This document shows, piece by piece, positions 25,396 to 34,576 of a stretch of 64,000 nt of DNA. Each line of letters starts with the position of its first letter. The first letter of the stretch is position 1. The translations under genes were made by a program, and so were the position numbers. This DNA is from Candidatus Aquiluna sp. UB-MaderosW2red (GTDB lineage Bacteria; Actinomycetota; Actinomycetes; Actinomycetales; Microbacteriaceae). Under the pieces are notes generated by a model, which was not told where the DNA came from, searched no databases, and saw only the letters and a list, made by a program, of their open reading frames with translations. The stretch is from NCBI RefSeq assembly GCF_900100865.1, contig NZ_LT627734.1, positions 806,001-870,000 of the forward strand, given 5' to 3'.

Positions 25396-26712
25396 TTGAG
25401 CGACTACCTCCTGCTAGCCGTTGGCCTGGCACTGATCTTTGGTACCGGCTTATTTGTGGCAAGCGAATTCTCGCTCATCAACCTCGAGCGCATCGAGCTT
25501 GAAAGCCGCAGGGAAGGTGGCGAAAAGGGCCTAGATAGGCCAATTGCCGCGCTGATTAAGACCTCCACCCACCTTTCTGCCGCCCAGCTGGGAATCACTC
25601 TGACCACTCTTTTAACGGGGTTCGTGGCAGAGCCTTCGCTGTCGCGACTGCTCAGTCCTTGGCTCGGAACTTTTGGGCTCGACGAAGGGGCAATTTCGGC
25701 TATTGCTTTGGTTTTGGCAATGACTATCGCCACGATCTTTTCTTTTTTGATAGGCGAATTGGTGCCAAAGAATATGGCACTTAGCGAGCCACTCAAAGTT
25801 CTTAAGCTTGTAGTTCGCTTTCAGACCGGGTTCACCTGGATATTCGGGCCGATTGTGAAGGTCTTAAATGACAACGGCAACTGGCTGGTAAGAAAATTCG
25901 GTGTCGAGCCCAGAGAAGAGCTATCGAGTGCTAGAACAGCGGAGGAATTGGCATCCCTGGTCAGAAGAAGCGCATATCTAGGTTCATTAGAAAAAGACAC
26001 CGCGCAACTTTTAGAAAAGACCATCTCAATGTCCACTCTGGTGGCGAGCGACATCATGACCCCGCGTCCGAAAATGTATTCTCTAGAACGCGATCAAAGC
26101 GCCCAAGACCTGGTTCTTTTAGCCAAAGCCACCGGGCACTCAAGATTCCCAGTGACCGGCGAGGACTCCGATGACATAGTGGGCGTGGTCCACCTAAAGC
26201 GCGCCGTCTCGGTGCCATATGCCAGGCGAGATCAGGTTCCAGTGAGTGCTTTGATGATTGATCCGATTCGGGTACCGGAGACCATGTCTTTAGACCGACT
26301 TATTTTGCAATTGCGGGGAAGAGGACTGCAGTTTGGAATTGTGGTCGATGAATATGGCGGCACTGCTGGAATCGCGACCCTGGAGGATGCGGTAGAGGAG
26401 CTGGTTGGCGAGCTCGCCGATGAGCATGACCGTTCTAGAAGTGGTATTTCCCGATACGAAAATGGCTCAATGACCTTTAGTGGATTGACTAGACCGCTAG
26501 AGCTTGCCGAGTTCGGGGTGATGGTCGCAGAAGACGATGATTACGACACAATAGCTGGCTTCTTGATGGCGGAACTTGGCGAAATTCCCGAGGTTGGGAA
26601 TCAGGTTGAGATTGCCGCAGGGGTGCTAAGCGTGCTGCGGATGGATGGGCGCCGGGTGGATCGAGTGAAATTCACGCCTGCGAATTCAAACCTCGAGGTG
26701 AATGACGAATGA
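25396..26712 (+). CDS. CNNM/CorC-type membrane protein with CBS domains
   Basis: 438-residue HlyC/CorC (CNNM) protein. DUF21 transmembrane domain (residues about 1-200, starting LLLAVGLALIFGTGLFVASEFSLINL), a CBS pair (about 215-340, starting VASDIMTPRPKMYSLERD), and a C-terminal CorC/HlyC domain (about 350-430, RYENGSMTFSGLTRPLEL..). The EFSLINLER and QLGITLTTLLTGFVAEP motifs are family hallmarks. Bacterial relatives transport Mg2+ (MpfA, CorC), so a Mg2+/Co2+ efflux role is likely. The start is TTG, supported by GAGGTAAG in front. Its stop overlaps the start of a second CNNM gene. Confidence 0.9.
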   Translation: MSDYLLLAVGLALIFGTGLFVASEFSLINLERIELESRREGGEKGLDRPIAALIKTSTHLSAAQLGITLTTLLTGFVAEPSLSRLLSPWLGTFGLDEGAISAIALVLAMTIATIFSFLIGELVPKNMALSEPLKVLKLVVRFQTGFTWIFGPIVKVLNDNGNWLVRKFGVEPREELSSARTAEELASLVRRSAYLGSLEKDTAQLLEKTISMSTLVASDIMTPRPKMYSLERDQSAQDLVLLAKATGHSRFPVTGEDSDDIVGVVHLKRAVSVPYARRDQVPVSALMIDPIRVPETMSLDRLILQLRGRGLQFGIVVDEYGGTAGIATLEDAVEELVGELADEHDRSRSGISRYENGSMTFSGLTRPLELAEFGVMVAEDDDYDTIAGFLMAELGEIPEVGNQVEIAAGVLSVLRMDGRRVDRVKFTPANSNLEVNDE

Positions 26713-27743
26713 GCGATCTAATCGGGCTGGTCTGGCTGGTTGTATTACTTGCGAGTAATGCGTTTTTTGTCGGTGCGGAATTCGCTGTTATTTCGGCGCG
26801 CCGCGCTCAGATTGAGCCCCTGGCAGAGGCTGGCAATAGAGCTGCCAAGATAACCCTAAAGGGAATGGAGCGGGTTTCACTAATGCTCGCGACCGCTCAA
26901 CTGGGCATCACGGTTTCATCGCTTCTGATTTTGGTTATTGCCGAGCCCGCAATTCACCACCTGCTCGAGATTCCTTTTTCCGCCATCGGCTTGAGCTACA
27001 CGGCCGCTTCGGTGACCTCTTTCGTAATTGCGCTTTTGATAGTCACTTATCTCCACGTGGTGCTGGGGGAGATGCTTCCCAAAAACCTAGCTATTTCCGT
27101 TCCCACCAGGGCCTCCTTGCTTTTGACCCCAATTCTCTACTTTGTCTCCCAGCTAGTGAAGCCGCTGGTTTGGTTCATGAATACGATTTCTAATGGAATC
27201 CTCAGGGTCTTTGGTTTTGAACCAAGGAATGAGGCGGATAGTGCTTTCACGCTCGAAGAAGTGGGAGACATTGTTACCGAATCAACCCGCGAGGGAATGC
27301 TCTCCGATGGCTCGGGTGCGATTTCAAAGGCCTTCGAATTCACTGAAAAAATAGTTGTTGACATCGCGGTTCCAATTGAGAATCTGATCACTTTAGAAAT
27401 TGGGACTACGGCAGCAACGCTTCAGGCGATGGTTGCCGGGCACGGTTTTAGTCGCTATCCGGTAATCGATAAGAATCAAGAAATCATCGGTTATTGGCAC
27501 CTGAAGGACGCTTTAGCAGAATCTGAATCTCAGATGGAGCTACCTCTTCCAACTAAAAAACTGCGCGCCATGATCTCGATCCCTGAGACCCTCGAGCTAG
27601 AGGATGCCCTGGCTCAGATGCGCCGGGCGGGTGCCCATATCGCTAGGAGCTTCTCGGCAAACGGAATGATCGTAGGTTGTCTATTTTTAGAGGACATCAT
27701 CGAAGAGCTGGTTGGCGAAATTGAAGATGTGACTACTCGTTAG
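26709..27743 (+). CDS. Second CNNM/CorC-type protein, lacking the C-terminal domain
   Basis: 344-residue paralogue of the preceding protein, joined to it by a four-base ATGA overlap. It has the DUF21 membrane domain (FFVGAEFAVISARRAQIEPLA, LATAQLGITVSSLLILVIAEPAI) and a CBS pair ending in GMIVGCLFLEDIIEELVGEIEDV. It stops there, so the CorC/HlyC C-terminal domain of the first protein is absent. The pair arrangement with one long and one short member is common in actinobacteria, and hetero-oligomer formation is a reasonable inference. A strong terminator hairpin overlaps the stop codon. Confidence 0.9.
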   Translation: MSDLIGLVWLVVLLASNAFFVGAEFAVISARRAQIEPLAEAGNRAAKITLKGMERVSLMLATAQLGITVSSLLILVIAEPAIHHLLEIPFSAIGLSYTAASVTSFVIALLIVTYLHVVLGEMLPKNLAISVPTRASLLLTPILYFVSQLVKPLVWFMNTISNGILRVFGFEPRNEADSAFTLEEVGDIVTESTREGMLSDGSGAISKAFEFTEKIVVDIAVPIENLITLEIGTTAATLQAMVAGHGFSRYPVIDKNQEIIGYWHLKDALAESESQMELPLPTKKLRAMISIPETLELEDALAQMRRAGAHIARSFSANGMIVGCLFLEDIIEELVGEIEDVTTR

Positions 27744-27755
27744 TCACATCTTTTT
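27725..27755 (+). terminator. Intrinsic terminator after the CNNM pair
   Basis: A perfect 11-bp stem (AGATGTGACTA / TAGTCACATCT) with a 5-base loop CTCGT, followed by a T run at 27751-27755. The stem includes the last codons and the TAG of the second CNNM gene. Confidence 0.9.
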
Positions 27756-27806
27756 GCTCCACCAAAATCAATTTCAGTAATTTTTGGAGCCTGTGCTTTT
27801 TAGAAA

Positions 27807-28874
27807 CTAAGCCACCGGCCACTTTCCTCGTTCGTACTGAGTTGGCCAACTCACCTCTTCGCCCAGCTCATGGGCAGCCCGTAGGGCGAAATAAGGGTCT
27901 CTAAGAAACTCCCGACCCACCATTGCAACATCTGCTTGGCCGGAAGCGATAATAACTTCGGCTTGTGTGGCATCTGTGATTTGACCAACTGCTATCACAT
28001 CAGCTTGGGTTGCCAATTTGGCGCTCTGGGCAAAGCCGACTTGATAGCCTGGCCCGGTCGGAATTTTGACTCCAGTCACGAGTCCTCCTGATGAAAGATC
28101 AAATAGGTCAACGCCCAATTCTTTGCACCAAATGGCGACCTGGTTGGTTTGGGCTTGGTCCCAGCCGCCTTCAACGTAATCGGTGGCGCTAAACCGAATC
28201 ATCAGCGGCATGCCCTCTGGAATTACCAACCTCACTGCCTGCACTATTTCGGTAAGGAACCTGGCTCGATTTTCAAGACTCCCGCCATATTCATCTTGGC
28301 GCTTATTGGTGATGGGGGATAAAAACTGGTGAATGAGGTAGCCGTGGGCGGCGTGAATCTCCAGCGCGTCAAAACCTGCCAATACGGCATTCTTAGCGGC
28401 ATTGGCAAAATCTTGAACAAGACCGGGTATCTCGTTTGTGGTCAGCATTCTTGGTGAGGCGTAGCCTTCAAAAGCAACATCGGTGGCCGAATAGGTTTCC
28501 CAGCCGCCCTCACTTTTACCAACGGTTTTATTAGCTTGGCCCATTGACGCCTTGCGACCAGCGTGGGCGAGCTGAATCGCACTTTTAGACCCCTCGGCTC
28601 TAATGAAGTCGGTAACTATCTTCCAAGCGGTGACCTGGACATCATTCCAGATTCCTGGACACCAAAGACTGATTCTCCCCTCCGGATTCACTGCGCTGGC
28701 CTCGGCCATTACTAGACCAGAACCACCGACCGCCCTGGAGCCTAGATGAACCAGGTGCCACTGGCCAACAACGCCGTCTTCTTGCCTGCACGAATACATA
28801 CACATGGGTGATACCCAGAGGCGATTCTTAACTTCGAGTTCGCGGATTTTTATCGGGGTGAAAAGTTTGCTCAT
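27807..28874 (-). CDS. NADH:flavin oxidoreductase, old yellow enzyme (YqjM/NamA class)
   Basis: FMN-dependent ene-reductase of 355 residues that uses NAD(P)H to reduce activated C=C bonds. Seen: SPMCMYS with C25, the flavin-tuning cysteine of the YqjM class, QLAHAGRKAS, the substrate-binding histidine pair in ALEIHAAHGYLIHQFLSP, and VGREFLRDPYFALRAAHELG at the C-terminus. This is the classical OYE fold without an FeS domain. It is translationally coupled to an upstream MFS gene (ATGA overlap). That pairing suggests a shared role, such as handling a reactive unsaturated compound, but the substrate is not evident. Confidence 0.92.
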   Translation of the reverse strand: MSKLFTPIKIRELEVKNRLWVSPMCMYSCRQEDGVVGQWHLVHLGSRAVGGSGLVMAEASAVNPEGRISLWCPGIWNDVQVTAWKIVTDFIRAEGSKSAIQLAHAGRKASMGQANKTVGKSEGGWETYSATDVAFEGYASPRMLTTNEIPGLVQDFANAAKNAVLAGFDALEIHAAHGYLIHQFLSPITNKRQDEYGGSLENRARFLTEIVQAVRLVIPEGMPLMIRFSATDYVEGGWDQAQTNQVAIWCKELGVDLFDLSSGGLVTGVKIPTGPGYQVGFAQSAKLATQADVIAVGQITDATQAEVIIASGQADVAMVGREFLRDPYFALRAAHELGEEVSWPTQYERGKWPVA

Positions 28875-30034
28875 TGGGGTAATTTCTCTAACTTCGGGTT
28901 GGCCAGGACAATAAATAGTCCAAGCACGACCCCCCAGCCTATTGCCACATCAAGGGTAAAGAAATTTGTTAGTAGCCCAATTATCGAAGGACCCGCCAAG
29001 CCGCCGATGTAGGTAATGCCGACCACTCTGGCCATGTTTCGGCCCGAGTGACTCGCTTCACCGATTTCGCCTGCTGCTGCAAATAGCTGCGGCACAACTC
29101 CGGAAACACCGAGCCCCAAAAAGAACCAAAGAATCAGTGAGGTTTCGGGGTTGGGGGCAAAAGCCTGAGCAAGAATCGCAAAGGCTGCCATCAAAGAGCC
29201 CCACTTGATTATGAATCCACGGCCACGAACCTCAACGATTCGGTCAATAAAGATCCTCCCGAGAATCATGCCAATGTTGAAAGCGATCAACCCTCCGGCG
29301 GCGGCGGCAACACTGAGACCTTGAATATCGATTAGATAAAGAGCGGACCAGTCCTGAGCTACGCCCTCGATGATGGCGCCGGCAGCCGCCATTAGGCCCG
29401 CAAGAATCACAAAACCTAGAACCCGACGGTTGGCCTTACCGGCCGCCCTATTCTCTATTTTTTGGCTCTTTTGGGCATTTGGCTCATTTGGCAAAAGCCA
29501 ATTGGCAAGGAAAACACCGATTAGCGCAAGCAGGCCGCCAACTACGGGCAGGGTTTGGCTCTGGGAAAAGCCAGCTTGAATGGTCAAAAGACCAAGGCCG
29601 GCTCCAACAAGCCCTCCGACCGACCAAAAGAGGTGGAAAAATGTGAAGATTCTGCGCTTATTGACCCTTTCGACCTGCAGGGCCGCCGCGTTCATTGGCA
29701 CATCAATCCCCGAAAGCCCGAAGCCGATGCCAATTACCGCAAGACCTAACCAAAATACCGAATCCGCAAAGGCTGGACCAAAAAGTGACAAGCCGATAAC
29801 CACGCCACCGATTCTGGTTGTGGTTTTTGCCCCGACGTGGTCAATCATCCAGCCGGCAAGCTGCATTGCGGCAAAGCCGCCTAAGCCCGAGAGCATCAGC
29901 AATAAGCCAAGAGTCGAGTAGCTAATGCCGACTGTCTCTAAAACCAGCGGAATATGAACCGCCCAAAGAGCCAGCGCGCTGCCCCCCGAGAGGAAAAAGA
30001 AGGAGACGGCAATTTTAGATTTTAATAAAGGCAC
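28871..30034 (-). CDS. MFS transporter
   Basis: Twelve-helix major facilitator of 387 residues. N-terminal FFLSGGSALALWAVHIPLVLETVGISYSTLGLLLMLSGLGGFAAMQLAGWMIDHVG is the FucP/YbjJ-like type of opening. The central loop holds PNEPNAQKSQKIENRAAGKANRR. The GVAQDWSALYLIDIQGLSVAAAAGGLIAFNIGMILGR segment suggests the branch of the YbjJ-like carriers. The start codon is GTG without a clear ribosome site; it follows metX by nine bases and so may be the third gene of a metY-metX transcript. The substrate is unknown. Confidence 0.87.
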   Translation of the reverse strand: MPLLKSKIAVSFFFLSGGSALALWAVHIPLVLETVGISYSTLGLLLMLSGLGGFAAMQLAGWMIDHVGAKTTTRIGGVVIGLSLFGPAFADSVFWLGLAVIGIGFGLSGIDVPMNAAALQVERVNKRRIFTFFHLFWSVGGLVGAGLGLLTIQAGFSQSQTLPVVGGLLALIGVFLANWLLPNEPNAQKSQKIENRAAGKANRRVLGFVILAGLMAAAGAIIEGVAQDWSALYLIDIQGLSVAAAAGGLIAFNIGMILGRIFIDRIVEVRGRGFIIKWGSLMAAFAILAQAFAPNPETSLILWFFLGLGVSGVVPQLFAAAGEIGEASHSGRNMARVVGITYIGGLAGPSIIGLLTNFFTLDVAIGWGVVLGLFIVLANPKLEKLPQ

Positions 30035-30043
30035 CTGGTTATG

Positions 30044-31249
30044 TTAGGGCGCTAATAGAGTTCTGAGCTCGTTACCGACGGCTTCGAGTTCAATTAAAAA
30101 GCCATCGTGTCCATATTCGCTGGAAATGACCTTGAGTCCGCCGCCAATTAGTTCGCCCGCGATTCCATCGGCGATCACTTCTTGGCCGCTCACTGGAAAT
30201 AATCGGTCGCTATCGACCCCCAAGACAAGGGTCGGGCAGGTGATTTTTGATAGAGCGGCCTTGGTTGACTCACGACCCCTTGCAACATCGTGGGAGCTCA
30301 TCGCACTCACCAGGGTGATATAGCTATTTGCATCGAAGCGACGAACAAACTTGTTTCCGTGAAAATCCAAGTAGCTCTCGACCGCATACTTTCCGGCATC
30401 GTTTATCGGGCTCACCTTCGACTGCCAGCTTCTCCCAAAGCGCTCGTTGAGCTCTTTGGGGGAGCGGTAGTTCAAAAGAGCCATTCTTCTGGCAAGTGCC
30501 AAGCCCTTATGGGGGCCAAAGCCCGGCTTGGCCTGGTAGTAGTGCCCGTCCTTGAAATTCGCATCCGATCTAATTGCCTCTAGCTGAACTGTGTTGAGCG
30601 CAATCTGGTCAGCCGTTGCATAGGGCGGAGCCGCAAGAATTGCCAGCCTCCCAAGCGAGTCGGGGTTAGTGATCGCCATTTCTAGAGCGTGCATGCCCGC
30701 CATCGATCCTCCGATAATGGCAAACCACTTACTGATTCCCAATTGATTTCCAAGCTCCACAAAAGCATCCGCCTGATCACGAATCGTGAGCCATGGAAAA
30801 TCGGAGCCGTATTCAATCCCCTTTGGGTTCAAAGATGCGGGCCCGGTGGAACCCTGGCAGCCACCCAAAACATTTGGCGTGATTACAAAAAACCGATCGG
30901 TGTCAACCGCCAGCCCCGGGCCAATGAGGCCATTCCACCAACCCGATGTTAGGTGTCCTGGGCCAGAATTCCCTGAGGTGTGACTGTCTCCGGTGAGGGC
31001 GTGCAACACTAAAACCGCATTTGATTTATCCGCGTTTAGCTCACCCCAGCTTTCATAGGCCAGTCGCGCTCTTTGAAGCACTTGGCCTGATTCGAGCCTG
31101 ATGTCAAACGCCTCGGAGAACTTGCGATTGCCTAATTCATCCCCAGCCATAAAGGCTCCGGAGGCCGGAGGCCTTCCAACCAGCTGACGACGCTGCTCCT
31201 CGGTAATAAATTCCGAGGGAGCAGAGTCTTCAGATAACTGGAAATCCAT
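30044..31249 (-). CDS. metX: Homoserine O-acetyltransferase
   Basis: Alpha/beta-hydrolase-fold enzyme that acetylates homoserine from acetyl-CoA, the first committed step of methionine synthesis. Seen: LHALTGDSHTSG, the GP-rich GPGHLTSGWWNGLIGPG, NVLGGCQGSTGPAS, the nucleophile elbow GGSMAGM with S182 (the usual form is GGSMGGM), GVDSDRLFP with the Asp, and YGHDGFLIE with the His. The length of 401 residues fits. The ATG overlaps the metY stop by one base, and the product O-acetylhomoserine is the MetY substrate. An acetyl rather than succinyl donor is typical of actinobacteria. Confidence 0.94.
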   Translation of the reverse strand: MDFQLSEDSAPSEFITEEQRRQLVGRPPASGAFMAGDELGNRKFSEAFDIRLESGQVLQRARLAYESWGELNADKSNAVLVLHALTGDSHTSGNSGPGHLTSGWWNGLIGPGLAVDTDRFFVITPNVLGGCQGSTGPASLNPKGIEYGSDFPWLTIRDQADAFVELGNQLGISKWFAIIGGSMAGMHALEMAITNPDSLGRLAILAAPPYATADQIALNTVQLEAIRSDANFKDGHYYQAKPGFGPHKGLALARRMALLNYRSPKELNERFGRSWQSKVSPINDAGKYAVESYLDFHGNKFVRRFDANSYITLVSAMSSHDVARGRESTKAALSKITCPTLVLGVDSDRLFPVSGQEVIADGIAGELIGGGLKVISSEYGHDGFLIELEAVGNELRTLLAP

Positions 31250-32544
31250 TACTTGGCAGCCGCAAAACCCTTCTGCAGATCAATAATTAGATCGTCATAG
31301 GTTTCGAGGCCAACCGAAAGCCTGACCATGCCGGTTGTTACACCGGCTGAGGCAAGATCCTCGGGTGAAAGCTGAGAGTGAGTGGTCGAAGCGGGGTGAA
31401 TTACCAGTGAGCGAACGTCGCCGATGTTGGCAACGTGACTGAACAGCTCCAGTCCTTCGACGAACTTGATTCCGGACTCTACGCCGCCGGCGATTTCGAA
31501 CGAGACAATGGCACCGGCACCCTTTGGGGAGTAGAGCTTTTGGGCCTCGTGGTAGGGGCTTGATTCAAGCCCTGCGAAGTTGACGCTCAAAACCTGCGGC
31601 TGAGCTTCGAGCCACTTGGCAACTTTGGTCGCGTTTTCTACGTGACGCTCCATTCTGAGGCTCAAAGTCTCGATGCCCTGAATCAGCGAGAAGGCCGTGT
31701 CAGGCGAAACCGCAGCACCAATATCGCGCAGTAGTTGCACGCGGGCCTTGATTATGTAGGCAATTCCATCGCCTAGGGCCTCGGTGTAGACCACGCCATG
31801 GTAGCTGGGGTCTGGCTTGGTGAGTCCTGGGAACTTATCGGATTTTGACCATTCGAATTTGCCACCATCAACAATGGCGCCAGCCACTACTGTGCCGTGG
31901 CCACCCAAGAACTTTGTGGCCGAGTGCACGACGATATCGGCGCCGAACTCGAAGGGCTTCACCAAATAGGGGGTAGCCACAGTGTTATCAACTATTAGCG
32001 GCACTCCGTTTTTATGAGCCAGATCCGCAACCTTGCGAATGTCGAGGATTGAGACCTTTGGGTTTCCGATGGTCTCTGCGAAAAACAACTTGGTGTTTGG
32101 CCGAACTGCTGCTTGCCACTGAGCCGCGTCATCCTGGTCTGTGACAAAAGTGGCCTCGATGCCGATTTTCTTCAAGGTGTATTTGAAAAGGTTGTAGGTG
32201 CCGCCATACAGCTGGGCGCTTGCCACGATGTGATCGCCGGCTTCTGCAATATTCAGAACTGCAAAGGTGGTGGCGGACTGGCCCGATGCTAGCAAGAGTG
32301 CTGCGGTGCCGCCTTCTAGAGCCGCAATGCGCTTCTCAGCGACATCCTGAGTCGGGTTCATGATGCGGGTGTAAATGTTTCCAAATTCGGCCAGACCGAA
32401 TAGTTTCCTGGCGTGCTCAGCAGAGTTGAATGTGTAGGCGGTGGTCTTGTAGATCGGAACCGCTCTGGCGTTGGTGGCGGGGTCACTAACTGCGCCAGCG
32501 TGAATCTGAGTAGTCTCAAAACCCCAGTTTGGGTTAGTAGTCAT
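31249..32544 (-). CDS. metY: O-acetylhomoserine sulfhydrylase
   Basis: PLP enzyme of the Cys/Met metabolism family that makes homocysteine from O-acetylhomoserine and sulfide. Seen: ETTQIHAG at the N-terminus, YTRIMNPTQDVAEKRIAALEGG, SGQSATTFAVLNI, DNTVATPYLVKPFEFGADIVVHSATKFLGGHG with the PLP lysine at K211, and the long form (431 residues) that separates MetY/Met17 from shorter MetB/MetZ. GAGGA lies before the ATG. The 121 bases upstream were read for a SAM riboswitch, and none was recognisable. It forms an operon with metX. Confidence 0.94.
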   Translation of the reverse strand: MTTNPNWGFETTQIHAGAVSDPATNARAVPIYKTTAYTFNSAEHARKLFGLAEFGNIYTRIMNPTQDVAEKRIAALEGGTAALLLASGQSATTFAVLNIAEAGDHIVASAQLYGGTYNLFKYTLKKIGIEATFVTDQDDAAQWQAAVRPNTKLFFAETIGNPKVSILDIRKVADLAHKNGVPLIVDNTVATPYLVKPFEFGADIVVHSATKFLGGHGTVVAGAIVDGGKFEWSKSDKFPGLTKPDPSYHGVVYTEALGDGIAYIIKARVQLLRDIGAAVSPDTAFSLIQGIETLSLRMERHVENATKVAKWLEAQPQVLSVNFAGLESSPYHEAQKLYSPKGAGAIVSFEIAGGVESGIKFVEGLELFSHVANIGDVRSLVIHPASTTHSQLSPEDLASAGVTTGMVRLSVGLETYDDLIIDLQKGFAAAK

Positions 32545-32665
32545 TGTTTTATCCTCGTGTTTTGGTGGAAATCTCTTAGGTGGCTATGAATAAAGTAACT
32601 GCGAATACCCCAACTATGAACTAGTGAGGCGCAAGGGTCAATTCATTCGGTAACTAGACGTAACT

Positions 32666-33862
32666 TTATCTCAGATGCGCAAGCGCCAAACCTGCTAGCA
32701 GGCTTGCGCAAAGGGGCAGCACCGAGTCGTCAAACTGAGCTCTAGTGCTGTGGTTTGTGGGGGCGGTATCGGGGTCGATCTCTGGCGGACAAGCCCCAAC
32801 AAAAACAAAGGCCCCGGGCACCTGATGCACAATAGAAGCGAAATCCTCACCGCCGGCCATCGGGGTCGGCATTGTTGAATAACTGGATTCACCCACAAGT
32901 TCTTTGGCCACCTGCTCTACAACCTCTATGGCTTTGGGGTCATTCATCAAAACTTTTGTGGCCCTAGAGAATTCGAGCGTTGCGGTCACGCCATAATTTT
33001 TGGCAATCGAGTGAATTAGCTCGGGGGCCAATTGGTGAAGCAGCTGAGTGTTTCGCTCGGAGAAGGTCCGCACTGTCGCACCAAAACTTGCGGTATCCGG
33101 AATCACGTTGGTGGTAGCAGTATCTCCCGCTCGAATCCAGCCGACGTTGAGGATAACCGGATCAAATTGATCAAAACGCTTATTTAGCATCACCTGAAGT
33201 GCGGAAATGGCTTCCACCATCGGGGTTACCGGATCTTTTGAAAGCCAGGGCATCGAGCCGTGGCCGCCAGCACCAAAAAATGTTACGTTCAAATCTCCGG
33301 CGCTCGCCATCATCGGCCCAGCCTTGGAGGTTACGACCCCAAGCGGTAGTGAGGTGAAAACATGCAGACCGTAGGCTGCAATTGGGCGCTCGCCACTTAG
33401 CTCCAAGAACCCCTCTTCAATCATGATGTCGGCTCCATGGTGACCCTCTTCGCCGGGTTGAAACCAAATTAGGACATTGCCCTTCAGGTTTTCTCTTTCC
33501 TCAAATAACAGCCGCGCTGCCCCAACGGCGGCGGCCATGTGGAGATCGTGACCACAGGCGTGCATAAAGCCATTGGTGGATGCAAACGCAAGCCCGGTTT
33601 CTTCTTTTACGCTCAAAGCATCCATGTCGGCGCGCAGCAGAATTGTTGGCCCAGGTTTACCACCTCGAATCAAAAGCCCAATCGAATTTAGGCCCTTACC
33701 GAGGGTTATCTCACCCAGATCCCCCACTGCTTCTAGAAGACGAGCCTGAGTTTTGGGCAATCTAAGGGCAAACTCGGGTATCTGGTGCAACTGTCTTCGG
33801 AGCTCGACTAGCTCTTCTTTTAGGGTTTGGGCTCTTAGCAGCAGCTCTTGACTTGTGGGCAT
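32666..33862 (-). CDS. M20-family amidohydrolase
   Basis: Zinc/manganese peptidase-fold hydrolase of 398 residues in the IAA-amino acid hydrolase/N-acyl-L-amino acid amidohydrolase group. Seen: LRRQLHQIPEFALRLPKTQARLL, ADMDALSVKEETGLAF, the metal ligand motif MHACGHDLHMAAAVGAARLL, WFQPGEEGHHGADIMIEEG with the catalytic Glu, and MAGGEDFASI with a late metal ligand. The dimerisation domain is the middle part. The substrate is likely an N-acylated or hippurate-like amino acid; sequence does not settle it. The AAGGGAG site before the ATG supports the start. It is divergent from ung. Confidence 0.9.
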   Translation of the reverse strand: MPTSQELLLRAQTLKEELVELRRQLHQIPEFALRLPKTQARLLEAVGDLGEITLGKGLNSIGLLIRGGKPGPTILLRADMDALSVKEETGLAFASTNGFMHACGHDLHMAAAVGAARLLFEERENLKGNVLIWFQPGEEGHHGADIMIEEGFLELSGERPIAAYGLHVFTSLPLGVVTSKAGPMMASAGDLNVTFFGAGGHGSMPWLSKDPVTPMVEAISALQVMLNKRFDQFDPVILNVGWIRAGDTATTNVIPDTASFGATVRTFSERNTQLLHQLAPELIHSIAKNYGVTATLEFSRATKVLMNDPKAIEVVEQVAKELVGESSYSTMPTPMAGGEDFASIVHQVPGAFVFVGACPPEIDPDTAPTNHSTRAQFDDSVLPLCASLLAGLALAHLR

Positions 33863-33899
33863 TTGGGCTCCCTTTCGCGTCTAATAATCTTTGCACTTT

Positions 33900-33905
33900 T
33901 ACTAT
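33900..33905 (+). promoter_or_regulatory. Putative -10 box (TACTAT) for ung
   Basis: TACTAT ends six bases before the ung ATG, in the 49-bp gap shared with the divergent amidohydrolase. Confidence 0.45.
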
Positions 33906-33911
33906 TGAGAC

Positions 33912-34565
33912 ATGTTCTTCAATCAAATGCACATTCGTTGGCAGGAATTACTGGCTCCGCAAGCTGAGTTACTTGCGGAGATTGAAGCCAGGGTGATGGC
34001 CGATTTAGACTCAATTCCTCAGGCCAAGCTCGTCATGAGGGCTTTCGAGCTGCCGCCAGAGGATTACCGAGTACTGATTGTTGGTCAGGATCCATACCCC
34101 AATCCACTCCACGCAACGGGCTTGGCTTTTGTAGTTCCGCCCGGCACTCACCCGCTACCACCAACCCTGGCAAACATATTTCGGGAGCTCAGAAGCGATT
34201 TGGGGGAGTTTATGGTCAAAACCGGTGATATCTCCCCCTGGGCCAATCGGGGAGTGATGCTACTGAATCGGCATTTAACCACCAAGGGTCAAAACTCCGC
34301 GGGCCACTTATTATTCGGCTGGGATAAGTTCACCACTTCGGCCGTGTCAGCGCTAGAAAGCGTCCGCGGCGAGAAACTGGTAGCAATTCTTTGGGGCCTT
34401 CGGGCTCAACAACTAAAGCCGCAATTATCCAATTCAACGCTGTTGCAAAGTGCGCACCCTTCACCACTTTCGAGCTACCGAGGGTTTTTTGGTTCAAAAC
34501 CTTTTTCTAAAACCAATCGGGCTTTGATTCAGATGGGAGAAGCCCCCATCGATTGGAGCGCTTAG
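33912..34565 (+). CDS. ung: Uracil-DNA glycosylase
   Basis: Family 1 UDG that removes uracil from DNA. The catalytic motif is VLIVGQDPYPNPLHATGLAFVV with D60. LLNRHLTTKGQNSAGH holds the uracil-recognition region, LWGLRAQQLKP follows, and the minor-groove loop SAHPSPLSSYRGFFGSKPFSKTN carries the catalytic His. The length of 217 residues is normal. The start is ATG with a -10 box six bases upstream and no ribosome site. It ends 11 bases before the convergent DeoR-type regulator. Confidence 0.95.
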   Translation: MFFNQMHIRWQELLAPQAELLAEIEARVMADLDSIPQAKLVMRAFELPPEDYRVLIVGQDPYPNPLHATGLAFVVPPGTHPLPPTLANIFRELRSDLGEFMVKTGDISPWANRGVMLLNRHLTTKGQNSAGHLLFGWDKFTTSAVSALESVRGEKLVAILWGLRAQQLKPQLSNSTLLQSAHPSPLSSYRGFFGSKPFSKTNRALIQMGEAPIDWSA

Positions 34566-34576
34566 TCAGATGGCAG

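Noticed and set aside
32545-32665. Possible SAM riboswitch upstream of metY
   Set aside because: The minus-strand leader was read for SAM-I/IV pairing elements and a terminator; no conserved core or nested helices were found, only a short leader with GAGGA.
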